In this document: positions 53,009 through 59,173 of the stretch, piece by piece
Layout: each line of letters starts with the position of its first letter
How positions within the stretch are numbered: the first letter of the stretch is position 1
Source: Pseudomonas monteilii NBRC 103158 = DSM 14164
GTDB taxonomy: Bacteria > Pseudomonadota > Gammaproteobacteria > Pseudomonadales > Pseudomonadaceae
Direction of reading: 5' to 3'
NCBI RefSeq assembly: GCF_000730605.1
Contig: NZ_BBIS01000055.1
Span: forward strand, 1 to 59,173
DNA: 59,173 nucleotides
Position numbers and translations under genes: made by a program
Notes under the pieces: generated by a model
What the model was told of the DNA's origin: nothing
Database searches by the model: none
The model's input: the letters and a program-made list of their open reading frames with translations, nothing else

Positions 53009-56000
53009 ATGTCCTTGAAGCCGGCCATTCTGTTGCTGCTCCTGATGCTGTGGAACACAACGGCCGGCGCCCTGACCCTGACAGACGAGGAAAAAGCCTG
53101 GCTGGCTGCCCACCCGCAGCTAAGCCTGGGTGTCGACGCCTCTTGGCCACCGTTCGAGTTTCGCGACCAGGAGGGCCGGTACCAGGGATTGGCCGCCGAT
53201 TACATCGCCATGATCCAGCAACGTCTGGGTGTGACGCTAAAACCGGTCGAACCCAGTAGCTGGACCGAGGTATTGGCGCAGGCGCGCGAAAGCCGCATCG
53301 ACCTGCTGCCCGGCATCATGTCTACCCCTGAACGCCAGGGCTACCTGGCTTTCACCCGCCCATACCTCGACTTTCCCATTGTCATCCTTGCCCACAAAGG
53401 CGGCGCACAGCCGCGCAAACTGGAGGACCTGTACGGCCTGAAAATCGCTGTGGTCGAAAACTACGCCCCCCACGAGTTGCTGCGCACCCACCACCCGGAC
53501 CTCAACCTGGTCGCACTGCCCAATGTAAGCTCCACGCTGCAGGCCTTGGCCACCGATCAGGTAGATGCCGTCGTCGGCGACCTCGCTTCCAGCATCTGGA
53601 GCCTGCGCCAGCTCAAGCTTGACGGCCTCTACGTCAGCGGCGAAACGCCCTATCGCTACCAACTGGCGATGGCCGTCCCCCGCAGCAACCACGTACTGGT
53701 CGGTATTCTCGACAAAGTGATGGCCGACATGAGCAGCAGCGAAGTCAGCCAGATACAACAGCGCTGGGTAGGCAATGTGGTCGACCAGCGGATGTTCTGG
53801 TCCGACCTGCTGGTGTATGGCCTGCCAACGGTGTTGTTGCTGATGGCCGTACTGGCCGTGGTGATCCGCATCAACCGCCGCCTCAGTTCGGAAATTTCAC
53901 GGCGCATTGCCTTGGAGCAGGAGCTGCGCAGCAGCGAATACCACTACCGCGGCTTGATAGAAAGCCTGTCGGCCATCGCCTGGGAAGCCGATGCCAACGA
54001 CTTCACCTACAGCTACGTTTCGCCGCATGCCGAAGACCTGCTCGGCTACCCCCTGAATGACTGGCTCAAGCCTGGCTTCTGGCGCAGCATTCTGCACCCG
54101 GAAGACGCCCTCTGGGCCCAGGCCTACTGCGACAGCGAAACTGCAGCCGGGCGCGACCACAGCCTGGATTACCGGGTAATCCGGGCCGACGGACAACCCC
54201 TCTGGGTCCGCAACATCGTCAGCATGATCAAACACGGCCACCAACCGGTGATGCGCGGGCTGATGATCGACATCAGCGAAACCAAGCGCACCGAAGATGC
54301 CCTGCGTTTGTCCGAGCAGAAGTTCGCCTCGGTGTTCCAGCAGTGCCCCGATATTTTGCTAATCGCCCGTCACAGTGACGGTTGCCTGTTGGAGGTGAAC
54401 GAAGCTTTCGAAGAACAGATCGGCCTGACCCCAGGCCAGGTGATTGGCCGTACCGCCACCGACCTCAACCTGTGGGGTGTCGAAGGCAGCGGCCCGCGGG
54501 TGCTCGAACGCCTGCACCAGGGCGGTATCCGTAACCTTGAAATGAGCTTCCGCCGCAGCAACGGCCAACTGTTCACCGGCCTGACCTCGGCCGAAACTTT
54601 CGAGCTCGACGGCACCCCGGCGCTGGTGGTGGCAGTACGCGATATCAGCCAGCTCAAGGAAACCCAGGAACAGCTGCAAACCTCGGAAGAGAAGTTCGCC
54701 AAAGCTTTCCACGCCTCGCCCGACGGCCTGTTACTGTCGCGCCAGAGCGACGGTTTGCTGCTGGAGGTGAACGAGGGCTTCTGCCGCCTCACCGGCTATG
54801 ACCTCAACCCAACCATCGACCAGACCTCGCTGGACCTGGGTATCTGGGTCGACCTCAACGAGCGCAAGCGCCTGGTCGACCAGCTCAACCGCGACGGCTT
54901 CGTGCGCGACTTCACCTGCCACATCCGCCGCAGTGACGGGCAGATCCGCCTCTGCGAGCTATCCGCCAGGCCCCTGCCGATTGCCGGCGTCGATTGCATG
55001 CTGACCATTGCCCGCGACATCACCGAACGCCATCTGATGCAGGAAAAGCTACAACTGGCGGCCACCGTGTTCGAAAACACCGCCGAAGGCGTGCTGATCA
55101 CCGACATCGACCAACGCATCAGTGCCGTCAACCGCGCCTTCAGCGAAATCACCGGCTATAGCGAAATCGAAGCCCTTGGCCAAACCCCGCGCCTGCTCGC
55201 TTCCGGCCAACACGACAGCGCCTTCTACGCCGCCATGTGGCACCAGCTTACCGACGAAGGCCACTGGCAAGGCGAGATCTACAACAAGCGCAAGAACGGC
55301 GAACTGTACCCCGGCTGGCTGACCATCAGTGCGGTGCGCAACAACGAGCGCGAGATCACCCATTTCGTGGCCGTGTTTGCCGATATTTCCAGCCTCAAGC
55401 ACGCCCAGGCCAAGCTCGACTACCAGGCCCACCACGACCCGCTGACCGGCCTGCCCAACCGTGCCCTGTTCGAGAACCGCCTGCAGGCCGTGCTTACCTG
55501 CGCGCAAGTATCAAACCGCCAGGGCGCGGTGCTGTTCCTCGACCTCGACCGCTTCAAGCACATCAACGACAGCCTGGGCCACCCGGTCGGCGACCTGCTG
55601 CTCAAAGGCATCGCTCAGCGCCTGAAGGAGCAGGTGCGTGACGTCGACACCGTGGCCCGCCTGGGCGGCGACGAGTTCATCATCCTGCTACCTGGCCTGC
55701 ACAAGCCCAGTGACGCCAGCACCATCGCCAACAAGCTGCTGGCCTGCTTCGTCGCGCCGTTCCAGGCCGGTGAGCACGAGTTCTTCACCAGCGCCAGTAT
55801 CGGCATCAGCCTGTACCCACAGGACGGCACTGATGTCGCGACACTGATCCGCAACGCCGACGCGGCCATGTACCGCTCCAAGGCCAAAGGCCGCAACCGC
55901 GTCGAAGCCTACACCCGCGACCTCACCGCTCAGGCCAGCGAGCGCATCGCCCTTGAGCACGAGCTGCGCCGCGCCGTCGAACGCAACGAAATGAGCCTGT

Positions 56001-56752
56001 GCTTCCAGCCCAAGCTCAGCCTCAAGACCCAAAGCCTGGTAGGCGCCGAGGCGCTGATCCGCTGGAGCCACCCCACCTTTGGTGAAGTACCGCCGGAGCA
56101 CTTCATCCACCTGGCGGAAGAGAACGGCACCATTCTCCAGCTCGGCGACTGGGTGCTGGAGCAAGCCTGCCGGCAGATGCAGGCCTGGAAGCAACACTAC
56201 GAACCGTTCGGCCCGCTGTCGATCAACCTCGCCGGCGCCCAGCTACGCCACCCACACCTGGCCCGACGCATCGAGCAACTGCTCAAGCAGCACCAGCTCA
56301 AGGCCGGCGACTTGCAGTTGGAAATCACCGAAAACTTCATCATGAGCCAGGCAGAAGAGGCCTTGGCCGTGCTGTACCAGCTGAAAAAACTGGGCGTGCA
56401 GTTGGCCATCGACGACTTTGGCACCGGCTACTCATCACTGAGCTATCTCAAGCGCCTGCCGCTGGACATCCTCAAGATCGACAAATCGTTCATCCGTGGC
56501 CTGCCTGACGACCCACACGACGCTGCCATCGCCCGTGCGATCATCGCCCTGGGCCGCAGCATGCAACTGGCGATCATTGCCGAGGGTGTTGAAAACCAGG
56601 CCCAGCAGCGTTTTCTGGCAGCCGAAGGGTGCGAGCAGATCCAGGGCTACATCGTCAGCCTGCCACTGCCACCCGAGGAATTTGCGGCCGCGTTTCTTCG
56701 CATAGCACTATCGGATCTTTCAGATGGCACAGGTGCGAAACCCTCGTTATAA
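53009..56752 (+). CDS. Membrane c-di-GMP protein with SBP3 sensor, PAS, GGDEF and EAL domains
   Basis: Large inner-membrane protein, 1247 aa, that likely makes and/or degrades cyclic di-GMP in response to a periplasmic ligand. A signal peptide (about 1-22) leads into an SBP_bac_3 domain (about 25-255), a membrane helix near 270-290, and four PAS regions (about 305-430, 430-560, 560-680, 680-800). GGDEF at 886-890 is intact, and an inhibitory-site motif RDVD at 877-880 is present. The EAL domain follows with E1014-A-L and the D1135-D1136-FGTGYSS motif, so both activities are potentially functional. It follows the rpoD terminator by about 100 bases; a tRNA promoter overlaps its stop codon. Confidence 0.93.
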   Translation: MSLKPAILLLLLMLWNTTAGALTLTDEEKAWLAAHPQLSLGVDASWPPFEFRDQEGRYQGLAADYIAMIQQRLGVTLKPVEPSSWTEVLAQARESRIDLLPGIMSTPERQGYLAFTRPYLDFPIVILAHKGGAQPRKLEDLYGLKIAVVENYAPHELLRTHHPDLNLVALPNVSSTLQALATDQVDAVVGDLASSIWSLRQLKLDGLYVSGETPYRYQLAMAVPRSNHVLVGILDKVMADMSSSEVSQIQQRWVGNVVDQRMFWSDLLVYGLPTVLLLMAVLAVVIRINRRLSSEISRRIALEQELRSSEYHYRGLIESLSAIAWEADANDFTYSYVSPHAEDLLGYPLNDWLKPGFWRSILHPEDALWAQAYCDSETAAGRDHSLDYRVIRADGQPLWVRNIVSMIKHGHQPVMRGLMIDISETKRTEDALRLSEQKFASVFQQCPDILLIARHSDGCLLEVNEAFEEQIGLTPGQVIGRTATDLNLWGVEGSGPRVLERLHQGGIRNLEMSFRRSNGQLFTGLTSAETFELDGTPALVVAVRDISQLKETQEQLQTSEEKFAKAFHASPDGLLLSRQSDGLLLEVNEGFCRLTGYDLNPTIDQTSLDLGIWVDLNERKRLVDQLNRDGFVRDFTCHIRRSDGQIRLCELSARPLPIAGVDCMLTIARDITERHLMQEKLQLAATVFENTAEGVLITDIDQRISAVNRAFSEITGYSEIEALGQTPRLLASGQHDSAFYAAMWHQLTDEGHWQGEIYNKRKNGELYPGWLTISAVRNNEREITHFVAVFADISSLKHAQAKLDYQAHHDPLTGLPNRALFENRLQAVLTCAQVSNRQGAVLFLDLDRFKHINDSLGHPVGDLLLKGIAQRLKEQVRDVDTVARLGGDEFIILLPGLHKPSDASTIANKLLACFVAPFQAGEHEFFTSASIGISLYPQDGTDVATLIRNADAAMYRSKAKGRNRVEAYTRDLTAQASERIALEHELRRAVERNEMSLCFQPKLSLKTQSLVGAEALIRWSHPTFGEVPPEHFIHLAEENGTILQLGDWVLEQACRQMQAWKQHYEPFGPLSINLAGAQLRHPHLARRIEQLLKQHQLKAGDLQLEITENFIMSQAEEALAVLYQLKKLGVQLAIDDFGTGYSSLSYLKRLPLDILKIDKSFIRGLPDDPHDAAIARAIIALGRSMQLAIIAEGVENQAQQRFLAAEGCEQIQGYIVSLPLPPEEFAAAFLRIALSDLSDGTGAKPSL

Positions 56753-56753
56753 T
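56748..56753 (+). promoter_or_regulatory. -10 element of the tRNA promoter, overlapping a stop codon
   Basis: Perfect TATAAT (56748-56753) overlaps the TAA stop of the GGDEF/EAL gene. It is followed by a GC-rich discriminator CCGGCC and lies 16 bases before the tRNA 5' end, so transcription would start about 9 bases upstream of the mature tRNA. The -35 (TGGCAC near 56725) is weak. Confidence 0.65.
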
Positions 56754-56768
56754 CCGGCCACTTACTGA

Positions 56769-56845
56769 GGGCCTATAGCTCAGTTGGTTAGAGCAGAGGA
56801 CTCATAATCCTTTGGTCCACGGTTCGAGTCCGTGTGGGCCCACCA
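56769..56845 (+). tRNA. tRNA with CAU anticodon, probably tRNA-Ile2 (k2C-modified)
   Basis: 77-base cloverleaf: acceptor GGGCCTA/TGGGCCC, D arm GCTC...GAGC, anticodon arm GAGGA-CTCATAA-TCCTT, variable loop TGGTC, T arm CACGG-TTCGAGT-CCGTG, then A-CCA encoded. The anticodon is CAU, so it is Met-elongator or Ile2. Acceptor pairs C4-G69 and C5-G68 are the determinants read by TilS, which makes lysidine and switches the tRNA to isoleucine; elongator Met typically lacks them. I therefore favour tRNA-Ile2 reading AUA. Initiator features are absent. Confidence 0.93.
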
Positions 56846-56851
56846 GATATG

Positions 56852-56879
56852 AAAAAGCCGCGCAATTGCGCGGCTTTTT
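56852..56879 (+). terminator. Terminator after the tRNA
   Basis: A 14-bp symmetrical stem AAAAAGCCGCGCAATTGCGC... (56852-56879) followed by TTTTTT ends the tRNA transcript. It shares its 18-base core GCCGCGCAATTGCGCGGC with the anmK/erpA terminator. Confidence 0.92.
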
Positions 56880-56940
56880 TGTGCCCGTTGTCTTTTTAGG
56901 TATCGCGCCCGTTTCTTCGAGGCATGTCCTGCCGCTGCGC

Positions 56941-57389
56941 TTACCACATCAGCCATCCGCAACGCTTCCCCCCCTTCATTGCCAGGGCGACTGTCCTAGG
57001 CACAGGCTTCTCGCCGCTTCGGTAGTAAGCCAGCAGGCGCCAGCTCAAACCCAGCTCCTGAGCTGCACGATCCAACGTCAACCCATGCTGGGCCATCCAG
57101 TTCCAGATAAGCTCATGCGAACACTCCCCTGCTTGTTCGACCGCGCGTACGCGCAGGTTGGCGGCAGCAAGCTCAAGATTGTCGTCACCTGCCCGGATGA
57201 CCGTGTCGTTGCACTCACCCATTGCAGCCGTTGCGAATACCTTAGGGTCGGCAAGAGGAGCCAAAGATGCGTGTTCCGGATGATTTCATCCAGAGCCACA
57301 GTGAGTTGCTGCCTGTCCGCAAAGGTTAGTCGCAAGGTACTCGCGGGCGTAGCAACGACCTCGCTCAACTGAAAATGATTGGTGGTCAT
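56941..57389 (-). pseudogene. Frameshifted DUF2442 protein with C-terminal HTH
   Basis: Two overlapping frames on the minus strand together rebuild one protein. Frame one starts at ATG 57389 (MTTNHFQLSEVVATPASTLR) and matches DUF2442 through LDEIIRNTHL. The homologous continuation APLADPKVFATAAMG lies in the -1 frame, entered at about 57262-57264 in a T run, and leads through VRAVEQAG to an XRE-like HTH (ELIWNWMAQHGLTLDRAAQE, AYYRSGEKPVPRTVALA). The C-terminal end (MKGGKRCGWLMW) also departs from what I recall for this family. A one-base deletion is the simplest explanation; sequencing error or programmed frameshift cannot be excluded. A hexapeptide acyltransferase gene lies upstream. Confidence 0.75.
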
Positions 57390-57391
57390 GG

Positions 57392-57405
57392 GTTCGGTTC
57401 CGAAC
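57392..57405. promoter_or_regulatory. Palindrome between SD and start of the DUF2442-HTH gene
   Basis: GTTCGG-TT-CCGAAC has perfect 6-bp arms and lies 3 bases upstream of the start codon (57389), overlapping where a ribosome would bind. Such a site is a natural autoregulatory operator for an HTH protein. Confidence 0.4.
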
Positions 57406-57482
57406 TCCGCCTCATGAGCGGACCATTCTCGACCTTACAACGGCTAATACCGCAGGGATTAATCGTTAGATTTTGTGAGCCC

Positions 57483-58037
57483 TTACTCGCCTATCGGCCG
57501 CATCTCGACCTGCCTCTGGTTGTAGAAGACCATCCCAGTCGGAATATCCCGCATAACCAGCGACATCGCGCCAATCACCACGTCGTCACCAATAACGATG
57601 CGATCAGCAACGATGCAGCTGTTGGCACCCATGCTCACGTTGTCGCCAATGCGCAGCGCGTACTCCTCCAGCCCGAGCGTCTTGATGCCGATAGAGCAGT
57701 TCTGGCGAATGAAGAAATTGCGCCCGATGCTGACATGCCGGGTAATCACCACCCCCGGCAGGTGCGCGATGCGCAGGCCGGGCGCGATTTGTGCGCCGAT
57801 GTCGATGTCCACCGCGTACTTGAGGTTGAGCCGTTGTTGCATGCGCCGAGCGTGACGCCGGGCCAGGCCGCCACGAGCATCGAGGTATTGGGCCAGGCGG
57901 TAGGCAAAGAGAAAGCGCAGTTTGTTGTCCCTGCGTGCGCGGCGCAGTACGTTGAACAGCAGGCTGATACGGCCTCCTGGCCTTTTCTTGTTGGAGACTT
58001 CCAGTCGCCAGCATTCGAGCAGGTTGTCGAGGTTCAC
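57483..58037 (-). CDS. Hexapeptide-repeat acyltransferase (serine acetyltransferase-like)
   Basis: A 184-aa left-handed beta-helix acyltransferase. A helical N-terminal part with a basic stretch (KKRPGGRISLLFNVLRRARRDN) leads to hexapeptide repeats from about residue 75 (VDIDIGAQIAPGLRIAHLPGVVITRHVSIGRNFFIRQNCSIG), with catalytic His in AHLPGVVI, and a C-terminal tail. It resembles the CysE-like group used in cysteine synthesis and in surface polysaccharide acetylation. With no cys or eps neighbours the acceptor is unknown. Start ATG 58037 is the only family-length start; no clear SD. Confidence 0.8.
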   Translation of the reverse strand: MNLDNLLECWRLEVSNKKRPGGRISLLFNVLRRARRDNKLRFLFAYRLAQYLDARGGLARRHARRMQQRLNLKYAVDIDIGAQIAPGLRIAHLPGVVITRHVSIGRNFFIRQNCSIGIKTLGLEEYALRIGDNVSMGANSCIVADRIVIGDDVVIGAMSLVMRDIPTGMVFYNQRQVEMRPIGE

Positions 58038-58172
58038 GCTCAGGTTCTCGTTGGACTAGCGTTTCATCATGCCGAAGGCCCAGCCTTCAGGCCAGCGCGG
58101 TCGCTGTAGAAGCGGTCTTGCCCTGATTGGCAGTCGCTCGATAGGCTAGCAGGCCAACCGTAGAGACTCGCC

Positions 58173-58634
58173 ATGTCGGATTCCCGCTCCATCACGCTGG
58201 ATGAAATCGATCGCCAGCTGATCGCCCTGCTGCAAATCAACGCCCGCGAAAGCGTCGCCACCCTCGCCCGCCAGTTGGGTATCGCCCGCACCACCGTCAA
58301 TTCGCGCCTGGAGCGGCTGGAGAAGAACAAGGTCATCTCCGGCTATGGCGTGCGCTTGGGCCAGCGGGTGCTGGGTGGCGGCTTGCAGGCCTATGTGGGG
58401 ATCAAGGTGCAGCCGCGCTCCGGCAAGGAAGTGGTGCGGCGCTTGAGTGCCATGGGCCAAGTGCAGCAGCTGTGCGCAGTGAGCGGCGAGTTCGACTACG
58501 TGGCCTGGCTGCTTACGGATTCGCCTGAGCAACTGGACCAGTTGCTCGACCAGATCGGCAGTGTCGACGGGGTGGAGAAGACCACCACGTCGATCATTCT
58601 CAGTAGCAAGGTGGACCGGGGGCAGCCGCTCTGA
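58173..58634 (+). CDS. Lrp/AsnC-family transcriptional regulator
   Basis: Amino-acid-responsive DNA-binding regulator, 153 aa. The N-terminal HTH (LDEIDRQLIALLQINARESVATLARQLGIARTTVNSRLERLEKNKVISGY) is followed by a RAM (ligand-binding) domain (about 75-150: YVGIKVQPRSGKEVVRRLSAMGQVQQLCAVSGEFDYVAWLLTDS). This size and layout are typical. Targets are not visible in this window; in P. putida regulators of this type sit next to lysine-degradation genes, but that is recalled, not seen here. Confidence 0.9.
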   Translation: MSDSRSITLDEIDRQLIALLQINARESVATLARQLGIARTTVNSRLERLEKNKVISGYGVRLGQRVLGGGLQAYVGIKVQPRSGKEVVRRLSAMGQVQQLCAVSGEFDYVAWLLTDSPEQLDQLLDQIGSVDGVEKTTTSIILSSKVDRGQPL

Positions 58635-58638
58635 TCAA

Positions 58639-58929
58639 TCAGGCCTCCTGGCCGTCGAGCAGCCCCTCCAGAATCGCCGAAAGGCTCTCGGCAGAATGCT
58701 GCATCGACCAGACGATGTCTCGGCTACGCTCGGGGGCGTGGTGCTGGGCGTAGTCAGTGACAATCTGGTTGAGGCCACGGGCCAGCAGGCAGGCGTGGAC
58801 TAGAGCGTCGGCGGCGTCGATGCCAGGACGGATGGCAAATAACGGCGGGTGGCTGGGTTCGCAGTTGCAAAAGGGTTTTTCAGCGGTGGGTTGCAGTTTT
58901 ACAGGTTGATCTGGCAAACGGTCAGTCAT
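58639..58929 (-). CDS. DUF3077 family small protein
   Basis: Small soluble protein of 96 aa with the DUF3077 pattern: FAIRPGIDAADALVHACLLARGL in the middle and a C-terminal helix SAESLSAILEGLLDGQEA. Such proteins are abundant in Pseudomonas and have no known function. GGAGG lies before the ATG at good spacing. It overlaps nothing and ends 5 bases after the Lrp-like gene, convergent with it. Confidence 0.72.
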   Translation of the reverse strand: MTDRLPDQPVKLQPTAEKPFCNCEPSHPPLFAIRPGIDAADALVHACLLARGLNQIVTDYAQHHAPERSRDIVWSMQHSAESLSAILEGLLDGQEA

Positions 58930-59173
58930 GGTATAGCCTCCAGATCACAGGGATGACTGGCGGCCAATCGCTTCCTTCTCACGGGAATTGGGTGGCAGCC
59001 ATGCGCGAGGTGAGAACCGGCGAACTTGGAGGCGCATACCCGGCCAGGCAAAGCCTGCCCGCGCACAGCTGCCTTAGCAGTGCGCCTCTAGCTGCTCACA
59101 CCCCGTCCAACGTGTACTTATGCCCGCCGGAGAGGCCGCGTGAGGCCCAGGTGCTTGCCTTGCAATTTACTGC
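58930..59173. other. Unassigned right-end sequence
   Basis: The last 244 bases contain no gene I recognise. An open frame runs on the plus strand from 58953 off the window end, but it has poor codon character (many Ser, Pro, Leu and scattered Cys) and no family resemblance. The short inverted stretch GGCAGGCTTTGCC near 59047 is present. Presumed intergenic with the promoter of the DUF3077 gene and perhaps a gene that begins beyond the window. Confidence 0.4.

Noticed and set aside
57390..57440. Short stretch upstream of the DUF2442 gene whose translation (REWSAHEAEFG) resembles a DUF4160 tail
   Set aside because: Only about 15 residues after an in-frame stop; too short to call a toxin-antitoxin remnant, although DUF4160-DUF2442 pairs exist.
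58953..59173. Open plus-strand frame running off the window end
   Set aside because: No family similarity, weak start context and poor amino-acid composition; reported only as unassigned sequence.

Overview
This window is chromosomal core DNA from a fluorescent pseudomonad, most likely of the Pseudomonas putida group. The evidence is protein identity by eye (RpoD 616 aa, DnaG 660 aa, Crp/Vfr 214 aa, MurU/AmgK), high GC coding sequence, P. putida-type REP elements, and a gene order (tyrS-M23-anmK-erpA-argC; trpGDC / trpE-gph-rpe; agt transport genes; lptD-surA-pdxA-rsmA-apaG-apaH; prkA-yeaH-spoVR; rpsU-dnaG-rpoD) that I recall from Pseudomonas genomes. There are no phage genes, insertion sequences, rRNA genes or CRISPR arrays. 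Species-level assignment is inference.

Layout. 1-10.2 kb: tyrS, a periplasmic M23 peptidase, anmK, erpA, argC, a HemJ-like membrane protein, a nitronate monooxygenase homologue, an SDR protein, a HIT protein, coq7 and a DUF2157 membrane protein. 10.2-20.1 kb: an OsmC protein, crp/vfr, a lipoate-ligase-fold protein, then the split tryptophan pathway: trpG-trpD-trpC, the autotransporter esterase estP between the two trp clusters, and rpe-gph-trpE. 20.2-27.9 kb: a four-gene polyamine/GABA-type ABC importer and a two-component system, matching agtABCD and agtSR of P. aeruginosa. 28-38.9 kb: a DUF3530 protein, djlA, murU-amgK, and the long outer-membrane/vitamin/ribosome cluster lptD-surA-pdxA-rsmA followed by apaG-apaH and glpE. 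39.5-44.4 kb: prkA-yeaH-spoVR. 44.5-48.3 kb: cca, folK-folB, plsY, tsaD. 48.4-52.9 kb: the macromolecular-synthesis operon rpsU-dnaG-rpoD. 53-59.2 kb: a 1247-aa periplasmic-sensing GGDEF/EAL protein, a CAU-anticodon tRNA, a broken DUF2442-HTH gene, a hexapeptide acyltransferase, an Lrp-family regulator, a DUF3077 protein, and about 240 bases I cannot assign.

Themes. Peptidoglycan recycling appears twice: anmK at the left, and amgK with murU in the middle; together these convert anhydro-MurNAc/MurNAc to UDP-MurNAc. Tryptophan synthesis is split, and each half is preceded by a tiny Arg/Trp-rich leader peptide with nearly the same sequence (MRVIKAHARWRWRA before trpG, MKVIKALARWRWRA before trpE). 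The trpE leader is in frame with, and shares the stop codon of, the upstream gph gene. This is the most interesting structure I found: gph translation itself may act as the leader translation for trpE attenuation. Other points to check are a likely tRNA-Ile2 (lysidine) rather than tRNA-Met, a TetR-like palindrome before prkA, an SDR protein lacking the catalytic serine, an atypical lipoate-ligase-fold protein, and the frameshifted DUF2442-HTH gene.

Start codons were chosen by family length, ribosome-binding sequence and spacing. No alignment, folding or database search was run; all calls rest on reading the sequence and on recalled family knowledge.
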